DNA of 64,000 nucleotides from Bradymonas sediminis (GTDB taxonomy: Bacteria > Myxococcota_A > Bradymonadia > Bradymonadales > Bradymonadaceae). A program made the translations under genes and the position numbers. Each line of letters starts with the position of its first letter. The first letter of the stretch is position 1. Below are positions 6,792 through 15,465 of the stretch, piece by piece. The DNA lies in contig NZ_CP030032.1 in assembly GCF_003258315.1 (NCBI RefSeq), forward strand, positions 534,001-598,000, in the 5' to 3' direction. The notes beneath the pieces were generated by a model, which ran no database searches, had not been told where the DNA came from, and saw only the letters and a list, made by a program, of their open reading frames with translations.

Positions 6792-9551
6792 ATGGACGAC
6801 AAACATATTCAGCTAGCGCAGAGCCTCCTTGAGCGAATTGAGGAGACCGAAGATGAGGAGCGCTATCGAAGTTATCGCGACCAACTCTACGGAATTGGGC
6901 TGCATGTGCTTCCGCTGTTGCGCGAAGAATTGGGGCATCATCATTATCGGCGGCGCATGGCTGCGGCGACCAACCTGGGGCGCCTGGGCGATGTGGCCTC
7001 GGCCAAGGCGCTGGTGAAGTTGCTCAGCGACCCGCAGGCCAGCGTGCGCGAAATGGCGCTCTTTGCGCTCGGGATCCTCGGCGACACAAGCGTCACCGAC
7101 TCGATCCTGAACTCCCTCAATGATTATGACGCCGACGTGCGCTACCGCGCGTTGGTGGCGCTCAGTGACCTCGGCTACGCCGAGCTCGAAGACGTGCTGA
7201 TTCGCTCGATGGCCGACGAGGCCTACGGAGTGCGCGAGCAGGCGCTGGGGCAGTTGCGCACGCTCGGCAGCGTGCGCGCGGTTCCGGTGGTGTTGCGCGC
7301 GCTGCTCGAGCGCGAATCCGAGATGCAGCAGATGGCCGAGGAGGCCCTCGACCGCCTCGTGCCGAAGATGACCCGCGAGCAATATCGCCAGCTCTCCGAA
7401 CAGCTCAAGCCGCGTGAGCGCCGGCTGATCCTGAATTATCTGGAGGCGCGCAATCTTCAGGAGGTTTACGCGACGCTGTGGAGGCATCTGCAGCTTGTGT
7501 CGAAGACCGCGACGCCCAAGCGAAATCTCGATAAATACGGGCGCATTCTCAACACCCCCGAAGAGCTTGAATTTCTCGGGCGCGCCTATGGGCGCGACGA
7601 AGAAGTGCAGCTTCTGGTCGACCATTTTAGCCAGGAAGACGCGCAGCGCAGTATTCTTCTGGTCGGGGAGACCGGCGTCGGTAAGAGCGCGATCATTCAG
7701 GAGTTCGTCCACCAACTCGCCGGGGACGACGGGGATTGGAAGATCCTTGAGACCAATACCAGTGAGCTGATCAGCGGGACGCGTTACCTGGGCGATTGGG
7801 AGACCAAGCTCAAGGAGATGACCGAGGCGATTCTGAAAGAAGACGCGCGGGTGATCCTCTATATGACCAACCCGAACGACCTGCTCGGGGCGGGCGCGCA
7901 TTCGAAGAGTGACGAGAACTTCGCCGACTTCTTCAAGCCCTATCTGCAGCGCGGTCAGCTGCATATGATCGCGGAGTGCACCGAAGACGCGATTAAGGGC
8001 GGTTTGAGCCGCGACCCGGGCTTTTTGAGGCTCTTCCGCCAGGTCAAAGTGCGCCCGATGAACGACGCCGAGACCCTCGATGTGCTTGAAAAACGCATCG
8101 GCACCATCAAAGGGCGCGAGGTCAACGCCGAGCCGCAGACCCTGGAGCAAGTCGTCGACTTCGCCCGTAGCTTTTATACCCGCGCCTACGCGCCGGGCAG
8201 GGCCTGCGATTTGCTCGACGCGCTGGTCGATTTTGCCGGGCGCCAGGACGCGCTGATCGGCGAGGCGCCCGGGGCTGAGTCGATCAAGTTGCCGAAAACA
8301 GATGTGGAGCATAAGCGAACCTCCGAGGCGACCAAGGCGCCTTCGGAGGCCGTCGCGGAGGCGTCTTCGAGTTCCGAGGAGAGCGCGGACTTGAGGGCGA
8401 CTACCGAGTTGAAGAAGGTAAAGCGGGCGCCGTTGACCCTTAGGGTCGAGCAGATCCCGGCGTGTTTATCCGAGTTGACGGGCATGAGCCTCGACCTGCT
8501 CGACGATAGCGTGCCGCTGGATCTCGACGCCGCCGAGGCCTGGTTTAAGAGTCGCTTGATCGACCAGGACCACGCCGTCGACAGCCTGATCGACCGCCTC
8601 GCCATGGTCAAAGCTGGGCTGGGCGACCCGAATCGACCGCTGGGCGTCTATTTTCTGGTCGGGCCGACCGGCGTCGGCAAGACCTATTTTAGCAAGCTGA
8701 TGGCCGAGCGGCTCTTCGGCACCGATGAGCGCATGATTCGCTTTGATTTGAGCGAGTATCAGGGCCGCTTTGCCGTGGAGAAGTTGATCGGCTCGCCTCA
8801 CGACAAAGATCGCGAGGGTCTGTTGACCGAAGCGGTTAAAAATCAACCGTTTAGCGTGCTCCTCTTCGATGAATTCGAGAAGGCCGACGCCGAGATCTAT
8901 AACCTGTTTTTGCAGATCCTCGACGAAGGCCGCTTGACCGACGCCGGCGGCAATACCACTGATTTCCGCCAATGCTTGATCTTTTTGACGAGTAACCTGG
9001 GGGCCTCGAAGACCTCGATTTCGCCTGTTGGATTTGGCGTGGGTCGTGGTAGTGGAGCCGGCGATGAGGACGCGCCGCGCACGCCCGAGAGTCAGCGAAA
9101 CTCGCGCTCGCGCAGCCACTATTCCTCGCGGATTCACGAGAAGCTCGACGAGTTCTTCGCGCCCGAGTTTTTGAATCGTCTCGACGAGGTCGTCACCTTC
9201 GACCCGCTGACCCCGCGGGCGATGGGGCGTCTGGTGAGCATTGAGATCGAGAAGGCTCTGGGTCGACGCGGGTTTAAGCGCCGAAAATTGCAGGTGCGCA
9301 CGACCCCCGATGCGACGAAGTGGCTGGAAGAGAACGGCTTCTCGTCGCGCTTCGGCGCCCGTGAGCTCAAGCGTGTTATCGAGCGCCATGTGCTCTCGCC
9401 GATTAGCCGACTCATCGTGCGCGAACCCGAGATGCTTCGCGGGCGCACGATCATCGTCGATGAGGCGGACGGTGCGTTGACCGTGGATTTTGCGGCGCCC
9501 GAGATTCCCGTGATTCCGCGGCCTCCGCGCGTGCCATCTCGCGTTGATTGA
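6792..9551 (+). CDS. HEAT-repeat/Clp (Hsp100) AAA+ ATPase fusion
   Basis: 919-aa two-domain AAA+ unfoldase-like protein with HEAT/PBS-lyase-type helical repeats (about residues 40-215) in place of the Clp N-domain. AAA domain 1 has Walker A GETGVGKS (292-299), the pore-region GTRYLGDWE and an Arg finger region (RDPGFLRLF), but the Walker B acids D-E are replaced by T359-N360 (VILYMTNPNDLLGAG). AAA domain 2 is intact: GPTGVGKT (624-631), LLFDEFEKA (D693, E694), sensor 1 LTSNLG and sensor 2 FGARELKR. No ClpB-type middle coiled coil is evident. A VGF tripeptide at 746-748 lies where ClpC/ClpA/ClpX carry the ClpP-docking loop. A low-complexity charged insert (about 500-545) separates the AAA domains. 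Family membership is certain; the client system is not known. Confidence 0.88.
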   Translation: MDDKHIQLAQSLLERIEETEDEERYRSYRDQLYGIGLHVLPLLREELGHHHYRRRMAAATNLGRLGDVASAKALVKLLSDPQASVREMALFALGILGDTSVTDSILNSLNDYDADVRYRALVALSDLGYAELEDVLIRSMADEAYGVREQALGQLRTLGSVRAVPVVLRALLERESEMQQMAEEALDRLVPKMTREQYRQLSEQLKPRERRLILNYLEARNLQEVYATLWRHLQLVSKTATPKRNLDKYGRILNTPEELEFLGRAYGRDEEVQLLVDHFSQEDAQRSILLVGETGVGKSAIIQEFVHQLAGDDGDWKILETNTSELISGTRYLGDWETKLKEMTEAILKEDARVILYMTNPNDLLGAGAHSKSDENFADFFKPYLQRGQLHMIAECTEDAIKGGLSRDPGFLRLFRQVKVRPMNDAETLDVLEKRIGTIKGREVNAEPQTLEQVVDFARSFYTRAYAPGRACDLLDALVDFAGRQDALIGEAPGAESIKLPKTDVEHKRTSEATKAPSEAVAEASSSSEESADLRATTELKKVKRAPLTLRVEQIPACLSELTGMSLDLLDDSVPLDLDAAEAWFKSRLIDQDHAVDSLIDRLAMVKAGLGDPNRPLGVYFLVGPTGVGKTYFSKLMAERLFGTDERMIRFDLSEYQGRFAVEKLIGSPHDKDREGLLTEAVKNQPFSVLLFDEFEKADAEIYNLFLQILDEGRLTDAGGNTTDFRQCLIFLTSNLGASKTSISPVGFGVGRGSGAGDEDAPRTPESQRNSRSRSHYSSRIHEKLDEFFAPEFLNRLDEVVTFDPLTPRAMGRLVSIEIEKALGRRGFKRRKLQVRTTPDATKWLEENGFSSRFGARELKRVIERHVLSPISRLIVREPEMLRGRTIIVDEADGALTVDFAAPEIPVIPRPPRVPSRVD

Positions 9552-9634
9552 TATGCGATAAGTTCCCGAATAATAACGATTTTCCTCGCCAGTGCGCCCC
9601 CGCTGGCGAGGCTCTCTCTAGATGATGATGTCGA

Positions 9635-10324
9635 ATGGCGAAGCCGACTTTAAGCCCAATTGATCGATTGGCGAAATTTTGCGTGCAGAACAACCTTCCC
9701 TGGGACGATAAGACCGCGGAGCGATTCGAGGGTTATCTCGGGTTGCTGGAGCATTTCAATCGGGCGATGAATTTGATCGGCCCGATGGAAGGCGACCAGA
9801 TCGTCGACCAATTGCTCCTCGACAGCGCGACCGCCGCGGCCGTCGCGGCGCCGCGCGTCTCGGTCGAGGAGTCCGGCGAGCAACCGGCCGGGATTCTCGA
9901 CGTCGGCAGCGGCGCGGGCTTGCCCGGGATTCCGCTGAAAATCCTGTTCCCAGAAGTGCCGCTCACGATGGTCGAGCCGCGCAAAAAACGCACGACATTT
10001 TTGAAGATCGTGGTCGAGCGGCTCGCGCTCCCGGACGTTGAGATTGCCCGATGCCGCCTCGAAGACTTCGAGGAAGGGCGCTACGATTATGTGATCTCGA
10101 AGGCATTTCGCGCTCCGGTCACCTGGTTGGAGCTCGCCGCCGAGCGCGTCGCCGCCGACGGCACGATCATCTGCATGACCCGCCCCGGCGAGCGCGCAGA
10201 GTTGTCTGAGCGCGCCCAGGCCCTGGGCCTCGAGCTCGTCAAAGGCTGCGATAACTCGACCGAATTGGGCGCGCCCTCGCTCGGTGAGGCCCGCGCGATT
10301 TACGCGTTCAACGTTCTTTCTTAA
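9635..10324 (+). CDS. rsmG: 16S rRNA (guanine-527-N7) methyltransferase RsmG
   Basis: SAM-dependent methyltransferase that modifies G527 of 16S rRNA (229 aa, normal length). The N-terminal helix region ends in LEHFNRAMNLIGP. The SAM motif is ILDVGSGAGLPGIPLK (about residues 87-102), followed by MVEPRKKRTTFLK and the motif YVISKAFRAP. rsmG is often close to mnmE and parAB near the origin. Here it stands about 31 kb from mnmE, between the Clp fusion and the pentapeptide gene. The ribosome site is weak and the start could move by a few codons. Confidence 0.94.
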   Translation: MAKPTLSPIDRLAKFCVQNNLPWDDKTAERFEGYLGLLEHFNRAMNLIGPMEGDQIVDQLLLDSATAAAVAAPRVSVEESGEQPAGILDVGSGAGLPGIPLKILFPEVPLTMVEPRKKRTTFLKIVVERLALPDVEIARCRLEDFEEGRYDYVISKAFRAPVTWLELAAERVAADGTIICMTRPGERAELSERAQALGLELVKGCDNSTELGAPSLGEARAIYAFNVLS

Positions 10325-10390
10325 GCGAGCATTGAGCCTCGTTCCCTCCCACTTTAAAGCCTCGCTCGGGGCTTTCTCTAGGTGATCATC

Positions 10391-10981
10391 ATGGATTTAC
10401 CCGTCTTCGAAGGCGAAGTATACGAACGCCAGGACTTTAGCAACGGCCAGAGCATTGGCGGCGAGCCGTATTTTCGCGGCGAGTTCTATACCTGCACATT
10501 TCGCGACTGTGATTTTAACGCCGCCGACCTCTCCGGCGTGAGCTTTTCGGATTGCACCTTTGAGGGCTGCAATCTGAGCGTCGCGAAGCTCGACGGGACG
10601 CGCCTGCAGGACGTGTATTTCAAAAATTGTAAGCTCGTTGGCGTTGATTTTAGCATCTGCGGGGATTTTGCGTTTTCGGTGAAATTCGAGCAAAGTAACC
10701 TGCACCTGGCGTCGTTTTGGTCCAAAGTGATGAAGCGAACGCAGTTTATTGACTGCGAGCTTATCGAAACGAACTTCACCGAGTCCGACCTATCGCGCTC
10801 CACGTTTAAGGATTGCGACCTGAGCCAGGCGATCTTTGCCAGCACCAACCTTGAGCGCGCTGATTTTCGAAGCGCGCGTAATTTTGCGATCGACCCGGCG
10901 AGTAATCGCGTCAAAAAGGCGAAATTCAGCAGCACTGAATTGGCCGGGTTGCTCTATCAATTTGACCTTGAGATCGAGTGA
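10391..10981 (+). CDS. pentapeptide-repeat protein (McbG/Qnr-like fold)
   Basis: 196-aa protein built almost wholly of A(D/N)Lxx-type pentapeptide repeats (for example CTFRDCDFNAADLSGVSF and FKDCDLSQAIF), predicting a right-handed quadrilateral beta-helix. The end NFAIDPASNRVKKAKFS ... LLYQFDLEIE resembles McbG-like relatives. Some of these mimic DNA and protect gyrase, but most are uncharacterised. I prefer ATG 10391 over GTG 10382 because AGGTGA (10379-10384) is then correctly spaced as the ribosome site. The radical-SAM gene starts 39 bp downstream on the same strand, so the two are probably cotranscribed. Gyrase protection is only a possibility. Confidence 0.82.
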   Translation: MDLPVFEGEVYERQDFSNGQSIGGEPYFRGEFYTCTFRDCDFNAADLSGVSFSDCTFEGCNLSVAKLDGTRLQDVYFKNCKLVGVDFSICGDFAFSVKFEQSNLHLASFWSKVMKRTQFIDCELIETNFTESDLSRSTFKDCDLSQAIFASTNLERADFRSARNFAIDPASNRVKKAKFSSTELAGLLYQFDLEIE

Positions 10982-11020
10982 GCAACGCTTGAGATTGAGA
11001 AACCCTGAGCGAAATATTTA

Positions 11021-11965
11021 ATGAAATTAGACCTCGAGTATCTAAAGTCTCACGCCGCAGAGCGCGCCGAGTTGGCGCCGCCTGTGATTGAATTGTCGAA
11101 CCTGGACACCCTGTGGCTGCAGGTGACCGGGACGCTGTGTAACCTCGCGTGTTTGCACTGTTTTATCTCCTGTGGCCCCAAAAATAACAGCCACGAATAT
11201 ATGACCTTGGAGAAGGTCGAGGAGTCGGTGGAAACCGGGGCGAAGAACGGCGTAAAGGCGTTTTATTTCACCGGCGGCGAGCCGTTTTTGCACCCCGAGA
11301 TTCGCGAGATGATCGAGGTGACCCTGGCGCATGGGCCGCTGACGATCCTGACCAACGGCACCCTGATCGACGAGGAGATGGCTGGCTGGTTGGCCGCGAA
11401 ATTTCGCGACTCGGCTCATAAATTGGATTTGCGCGTGTCGCTCGACGGCATCACCAAAGACGAAAACGATGCCCTGCGCGGGCGCGGGACCTTCGAGAAG
11501 ATCCTCGCCGCGATTGGCCGGCTCACCGACGCCGGGCTTAACCCGGTCATCACCGCGACCACCTGCCACGCCGCGGACGCGGCCGGCCCGGAAGACCCCG
11601 ATAAGGTGCTCGGCAGTGAGCAGGCGCGCCAGGCGTTCTATGATTTCGTGCGCTCGCGCGGCATCGACGCGCCGCGGGTGAAGTTTTTGGCGCCCTTTAA
11701 GATCGGGCGCGAGGAGCGGCGCGGCGGTGGCTATCAGGAGTGGGAGCGCCTGGCCGAAGGCGACCTCACCGCCTGCGACAAGGTCGCCTTGCAATGCTCA
11801 AGCTGTCGCATGGTGACGTCCAAGGGCGTGTTCCCCTGCCCGATCCTCGTGGAGCACGAAGACGCGAATATGGGCGATGACCTCGAGGCATCGCTGGTCC
11901 CCATCGAGCTGCGCCACCAGGCCTGTTATACCTGTCATATGCAGGGTATTTCCTGCGCGACCTGA
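11021..11965 (+). CDS. radical SAM protein with SPASM-like Cys-rich C-terminus
   Basis: 314-aa radical SAM enzyme. The 4Fe-4S motif is CNLACLHC (about residues 42-49) and the SAM-binding glycines are FYFTGGEPFLHPE. The C-terminal quarter has further Cys (CSSC, FPCPIL, CYTCHMQGISC), suggesting an auxiliary Fe-S cluster as in SPASM/twitch enzymes that modify peptides. No short Cys-rich or repeat precursor peptide is evident nearby; the only neighbour is the pentapeptide-repeat protein. The reaction is unknown. It ends just before a strong terminator at 11988. Confidence 0.87.
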   Translation: MKLDLEYLKSHAAERAELAPPVIELSNLDTLWLQVTGTLCNLACLHCFISCGPKNNSHEYMTLEKVEESVETGAKNGVKAFYFTGGEPFLHPEIREMIEVTLAHGPLTILTNGTLIDEEMAGWLAAKFRDSAHKLDLRVSLDGITKDENDALRGRGTFEKILAAIGRLTDAGLNPVITATTCHAADAAGPEDPDKVLGSEQARQAFYDFVRSRGIDAPRVKFLAPFKIGREERRGGGYQEWERLAEGDLTACDKVALQCSSCRMVTSKGVFPCPILVEHEDANMGDDLEASLVPIELRHQACYTCHMQGISCAT

Positions 11966-11987
11966 GTGATTTTCTATCGCTCTATTT

Positions 11988-12031
11988 AGACCCTTCCCGC
12001 GGCATCAGAAGCCGCCGGAAGGGTCTTTTTT
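11988..12031 (+). terminator. intrinsic terminator after the radical SAM gene
   Basis: Arms of 16 bases (11988-12003 and 12011-12026) with one mismatch, a 7-nt loop and a T-run immediately after. It closes the pentapeptide/radical SAM unit. Confidence 0.9.
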
Positions 12032-12124
12032 ATTCTCTGAGGGCATCGCTCCAAATTAGACTTCGCGGGTGGGCTCGGCTGACATGGCGGACGCGGCGCA
12101 TAGGATTAGAAGACGCCTCGGGAG

Positions 12125-12148
12125 GGCGCAATCTATAGATATTGCGCC
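12125..12148. promoter_or_regulatory. inverted repeat upstream of rdgB
   Basis: A perfect 8-bp inverted repeat (GGCGCAAT / ATTGCGCC) around an 8-nt centre containing CTATAG, about 70 bp before rdgB. It could be a protein-binding operator or a hairpin in the leader. Seen in sequence only. Confidence 0.35.
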
Positions 12149-12217
12149 TCAAGCGTGCTACCAAGCGGGCGTATTGGCGCAGAATTTCAACCGTCCCTTT
12201 GAAGGAGTATCGCGATC

Positions 12218-12937
12218 ATGAAGAATACCGACACCAGCCTGCTCGTTGCGACCCGAAACGCGAATAAAACCCGCGAGTTTCAGGGGCTCCTGGGCGATTT
12301 GCTCGACCCCGCCTGGGGTGTCTTTGATATCGCCTCCTGGGGCTCTGCGATCCCCGAGGTCGTCGAGGACGCCGAGACCTTTTATGAGAACGCGATCAAG
12401 AAGGCCCTGGAGGTCTCGCTGAGCACCGGGAGCGTGGCGATGTCGGATGATTCCGGCCTCGAGGTCGACGCGCTGGGCGGGCGTCCGGGGGTGTGGAGCG
12501 CGCGCTATTCGGGCGAGGGGGCCACGGACGCGAAGAATAACCAGAAGTTGGTCGCCGACCTGGCCGGCACGCCTGAGGCCGAGCGCGGCGCGCGTTTTGT
12601 ATGCGTCGCGGCGCTCGCGATTCCGGACACGACGGTCGGGCGCGCGCTGCTCGCCCGGGCCGGTCGCTCCTTCGCCGAGATCGGCGAGGCGAAGCCCGAC
12701 CGACAGGGGCAATTGGCGCGGGTGGGCACGCGCATCGTGGTGTGGTTTCGGGGCGAAGTCGAGGGGCGCATCGTCGACGCGCCGCGCGGCGAGCACGGGT
12801 TTGGCTACGACCCGCATTTTTACCTGCCCGAGCTCTCCAAGACGATGGCCGAGCTCCCGGCGGCCGAGAAGAACGCCCTGAGTCACCGGGCAAACGCCTT
12901 GCAGAAGATGTCTGCGTTTTTTCAGGGGAAATCGTAA
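12218..12937 (+). CDS. rdgB: dITP/XTP pyrophosphatase (RdgB/HAM1)
   Basis: Housecleaning nucleotidase that hydrolyses dITP, ITP and XTP to monophosphates, keeping deaminated purines out of DNA (239 aa, slightly longer than the usual 200 or so). Motifs are the start LLVATRNANKTREF, ETFYENAIKKA, the metal-binding SDDSGLEVDALGGRPGVWSARY, GEHGFGYDPHF and the C-terminal LSHRANAL. An AAGGAG site lies 11 nt before ATG 12218. All key motifs are intact. The extra length lies in a loop around residues 145-175. Confidence 0.94.
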   Translation: MKNTDTSLLVATRNANKTREFQGLLGDLLDPAWGVFDIASWGSAIPEVVEDAETFYENAIKKALEVSLSTGSVAMSDDSGLEVDALGGRPGVWSARYSGEGATDAKNNQKLVADLAGTPEAERGARFVCVAALAIPDTTVGRALLARAGRSFAEIGEAKPDRQGQLARVGTRIVVWFRGEVEGRIVDAPRGEHGFGYDPHFYLPELSKTMAELPAAEKNALSHRANALQKMSAFFQGKS

Positions 12938-13019
12938 TTTGCTGGCGAGTGGGCGATATTGCGTCTATCCTAGAGGCGCAGAATAATTGGAATTTTCCCA
13001 ATCTTACGCAGTAAAATAA

Positions 13020-15389
13020 ATGGCAGATACACTTGTGAATACTCCGCAGCCCGAGCCCGCTGAAGCATCGTCTTCGGCGTCCGCTTCGATCGAGTTGACG
13101 ACCGAGGAGCAGGATTTTCTGGAGTCTCTCGAAGGAGAAAACGGCGAGAAATCCGGCGGTCTGGGAACCTTCAACGGGGTGTATCGCCCCACGGCGCTCA
13201 CGATTCTCGGGGTCATGTTATACCTGCGTGAAGGCTGGGTCGTTGGCCACGCGGGGTTGGGCGGGGCGGTGCTGTTGATCCTGGCGATTTTTACGATTTC
13301 AGGCACCACGGCGCTGTCACTGTCGACGATCACGACCAATATTCGCCTGGGCGCGGGCGGGGCGTTCGCGATCATTAGTCAGTCGCTGGGCCTGGAGACC
13401 GGCGGGGCGATCGGGATTCCGCTGTATCTGGCGCAGGCGCTCTCCGGCGCGCTCTATGTCTACGGTTTTGCCGAGACCTGGAAGACGGTCTTTCCCACCC
13501 ATCCGATGTGGGCGGTCGTCTTAAGCATGTTCTCGGTGGCGTTTTTGACCGCGCTCGCCTCCACAAAGCTCGCGTTTAAGCTGCAGGGCATCGTCATGAT
13601 CGCGGTGATCGTGTCGTTATTCTCGATCGTGCTGGGGCTCAGTGATTTTGCCGACCCGACCTATCATAACCCGCAGGTCTGGGGTGATTTCGAGACCATC
13701 GGGTTCTGGGGGCTCTTCGCGGTCTTCTTCCCCGCGGGTACCGGCATTATGGTCGGCGCGAGTATGTCCGGGGCGCTCAAAAAACCGCGGCGAAGCATCC
13801 CCGTGGGCACGATCGCGGCGGTGCTCACCTCGCTGGTGGTCCTCATCTTTATGGCCGTTTGGTATAGCGTCCTGGCCGAGCCGGAGGCGCTGCGCAGCAA
13901 TAACCTCATCGTCATCGAACGCGCCGCCTGGGGCCCGCTGGTCATCGTGGGCATCCTGGCCTCGACCTTCACGGCGACCTTGAGCTGCTTTGTCGCCGCG
14001 CCCAATGTGCTTCAAGCGCTGGGGCAATATGGGATCATGCCCAAAGGCGAGCTCTTCGCGAAGTTATCGTCGCGCGGTGAGCCCCGAAACGCCATGCTCT
14101 TCACCGGCGCGCTGGTGCTGCTCGCCCTGTCGCTGGGCGGGTTGAACGCGGTCGCAGAGCTCATCACGATGTTCTTTTTGCTGACCTATTTTACCATCAA
14201 CGTGGTCGTTCTGGTGGAGCAGCGCCTGGGGATGGTCTCCTTCCGCCCGACCTTCGCGATCCCGCTGGCGGTGCCGGTGGTCGGGACGGTGTCCTGCGCG
14301 GTGGCGGTCTTTATCATCAACCCGGCCTTCGCGCTGGTCGCCCTGAGCCTGGTCGCCGCGCTCTATGTCTATCTGGTCCGAAAGCAGCTTGAGCAGCCGT
14401 GGGAAACCGTACGAAGTGGTGCGTTCGTCGCGCTGGCGGACTGGGCGGCCAAGCATATCGTGGGCACCCAGGAGGCGAACGAGCGCTCCTGGAAGCCGAA
14501 CCTGCTGGTCCCGGTGGAGTCGCGCACCGAGCTCGAGGGCAACTTCCGATTCCTGCTCGCGCTCACCCAGCCCAAGGGTTCGTTGCAGATCGTCGGCATC
14601 AAGCACCTCGAAGACATCGACTGCGCGCTGGGCGGTCCCGACGACATCGATAAGAGCGAATTCCACAAAGACACGCTGACCGGGGCGCCCAATACCGCGA
14701 TGATGCGCGCGGTGAACTCGCGTTTTCACGGGTTTGACAACGTCGCCGCCGACTTCCAGCAGGCCGGCCTCTTCGCCACCTCGGTGATGGTCGAGGCGGA
14801 TACGCTGCAAAAGGGGGTTCAGATGAGCGCCGCGGTCATGCGCGGCAACTTCTTTCGCCCCAATATTCTCTTCGGCTCGGTGCATAATTACGACCAGGAG
14901 ACCACGCAGGCGCTCTATGATATCGCGCGCCAGAATAATATGGGCGTGACGTATTTCTACCGCCACCCCGAGGCCGGCCTCGGCCATGAGCGCACCATCA
15001 ATGTGTGGGTGCGCGATCAGAGCCCGAATTGGCATCTTGGGCTGCGCCTAGCCAACCTCGACCTCTCGCTTTTGATGGCTTACCAGATCTGTAAGACGTG
15101 GAACGGCAAGATTCGGCTGCTTTGCGCCTGCGATAAAGAAGAGAACGTCGCCGCGGCCGAGGCCTACCTCAACCAGCTCATCGAGGACGCGCGTCTGGTC
15201 CCGTATTGCACCACCTGGGTGCAACCCGGCGACTTTATGGAGCAGATCAAGGTCGCCCCGAGCGCCGACCTCAACGTCTTTGGGCTGCCCAACGAGATTA
15301 ATAACGAATACCTGGTGAAGCTGGTGCGCAAGACCGAGCATTCCTGCCTCTTCGTGCGGGACTCGGGCTATGAGAGCGCGTTGGCTTAA
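13020..15389 (+). CDS. SLC12-like (cation-chloride cotransporter type) APC transporter
   Basis: 789-aa membrane transporter. After a 45-residue acidic N-terminus, LGTFNGVYRPTALTILGVMLYLREGWVVGHAG closely follows the first helix of Na-K-Cl/K-Cl cotransporters. About 12 hydrophobic helices run to about residue 460, with GTGIMVGASMSGALKKPRRSIPVGT as the family's helix-6 region. The last 320 residues are soluble, as in SLC12 proteins. Amino-acid permeases of the same superfamily lack this long tail. The ions carried cannot be read from sequence. A strong terminator follows at 15405. Confidence 0.85.
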   Translation: MADTLVNTPQPEPAEASSSASASIELTTEEQDFLESLEGENGEKSGGLGTFNGVYRPTALTILGVMLYLREGWVVGHAGLGGAVLLILAIFTISGTTALSLSTITTNIRLGAGGAFAIISQSLGLETGGAIGIPLYLAQALSGALYVYGFAETWKTVFPTHPMWAVVLSMFSVAFLTALASTKLAFKLQGIVMIAVIVSLFSIVLGLSDFADPTYHNPQVWGDFETIGFWGLFAVFFPAGTGIMVGASMSGALKKPRRSIPVGTIAAVLTSLVVLIFMAVWYSVLAEPEALRSNNLIVIERAAWGPLVIVGILASTFTATLSCFVAAPNVLQALGQYGIMPKGELFAKLSSRGEPRNAMLFTGALVLLALSLGGLNAVAELITMFFLLTYFTINVVVLVEQRLGMVSFRPTFAIPLAVPVVGTVSCAVAVFIINPAFALVALSLVAALYVYLVRKQLEQPWETVRSGAFVALADWAAKHIVGTQEANERSWKPNLLVPVESRTELEGNFRFLLALTQPKGSLQIVGIKHLEDIDCALGGPDDIDKSEFHKDTLTGAPNTAMMRAVNSRFHGFDNVAADFQQAGLFATSVMVEADTLQKGVQMSAAVMRGNFFRPNILFGSVHNYDQETTQALYDIARQNNMGVTYFYRHPEAGLGHERTINVWVRDQSPNWHLGLRLANLDLSLLMAYQICKTWNGKIRLLCACDKEENVAAAEAYLNQLIEDARLVPYCTTWVQPGDFMEQIKVAPSADLNVFGLPNEINNEYLVKLVRKTEHSCLFVRDSGYESALA

Positions 15390-15404
15390 GTCGTCGTTCG
15401 TGCG

Positions 15405-15447
15405 AAAAAAGCCCCGCATCTATCCAGGATAGATGCGGGGCTTTTTT
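15405..15447. terminator. bidirectional intrinsic terminator
   Basis: A near-perfect palindrome with 21-nt arms (15405-15425 and 15427-15447), beginning with A6 and ending with T6. It sits between the convergent transporter and acylase genes and can stop both. Confidence 0.93.
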
Positions 15448-15465
15448 AACGCGTCAAATGCTCAA

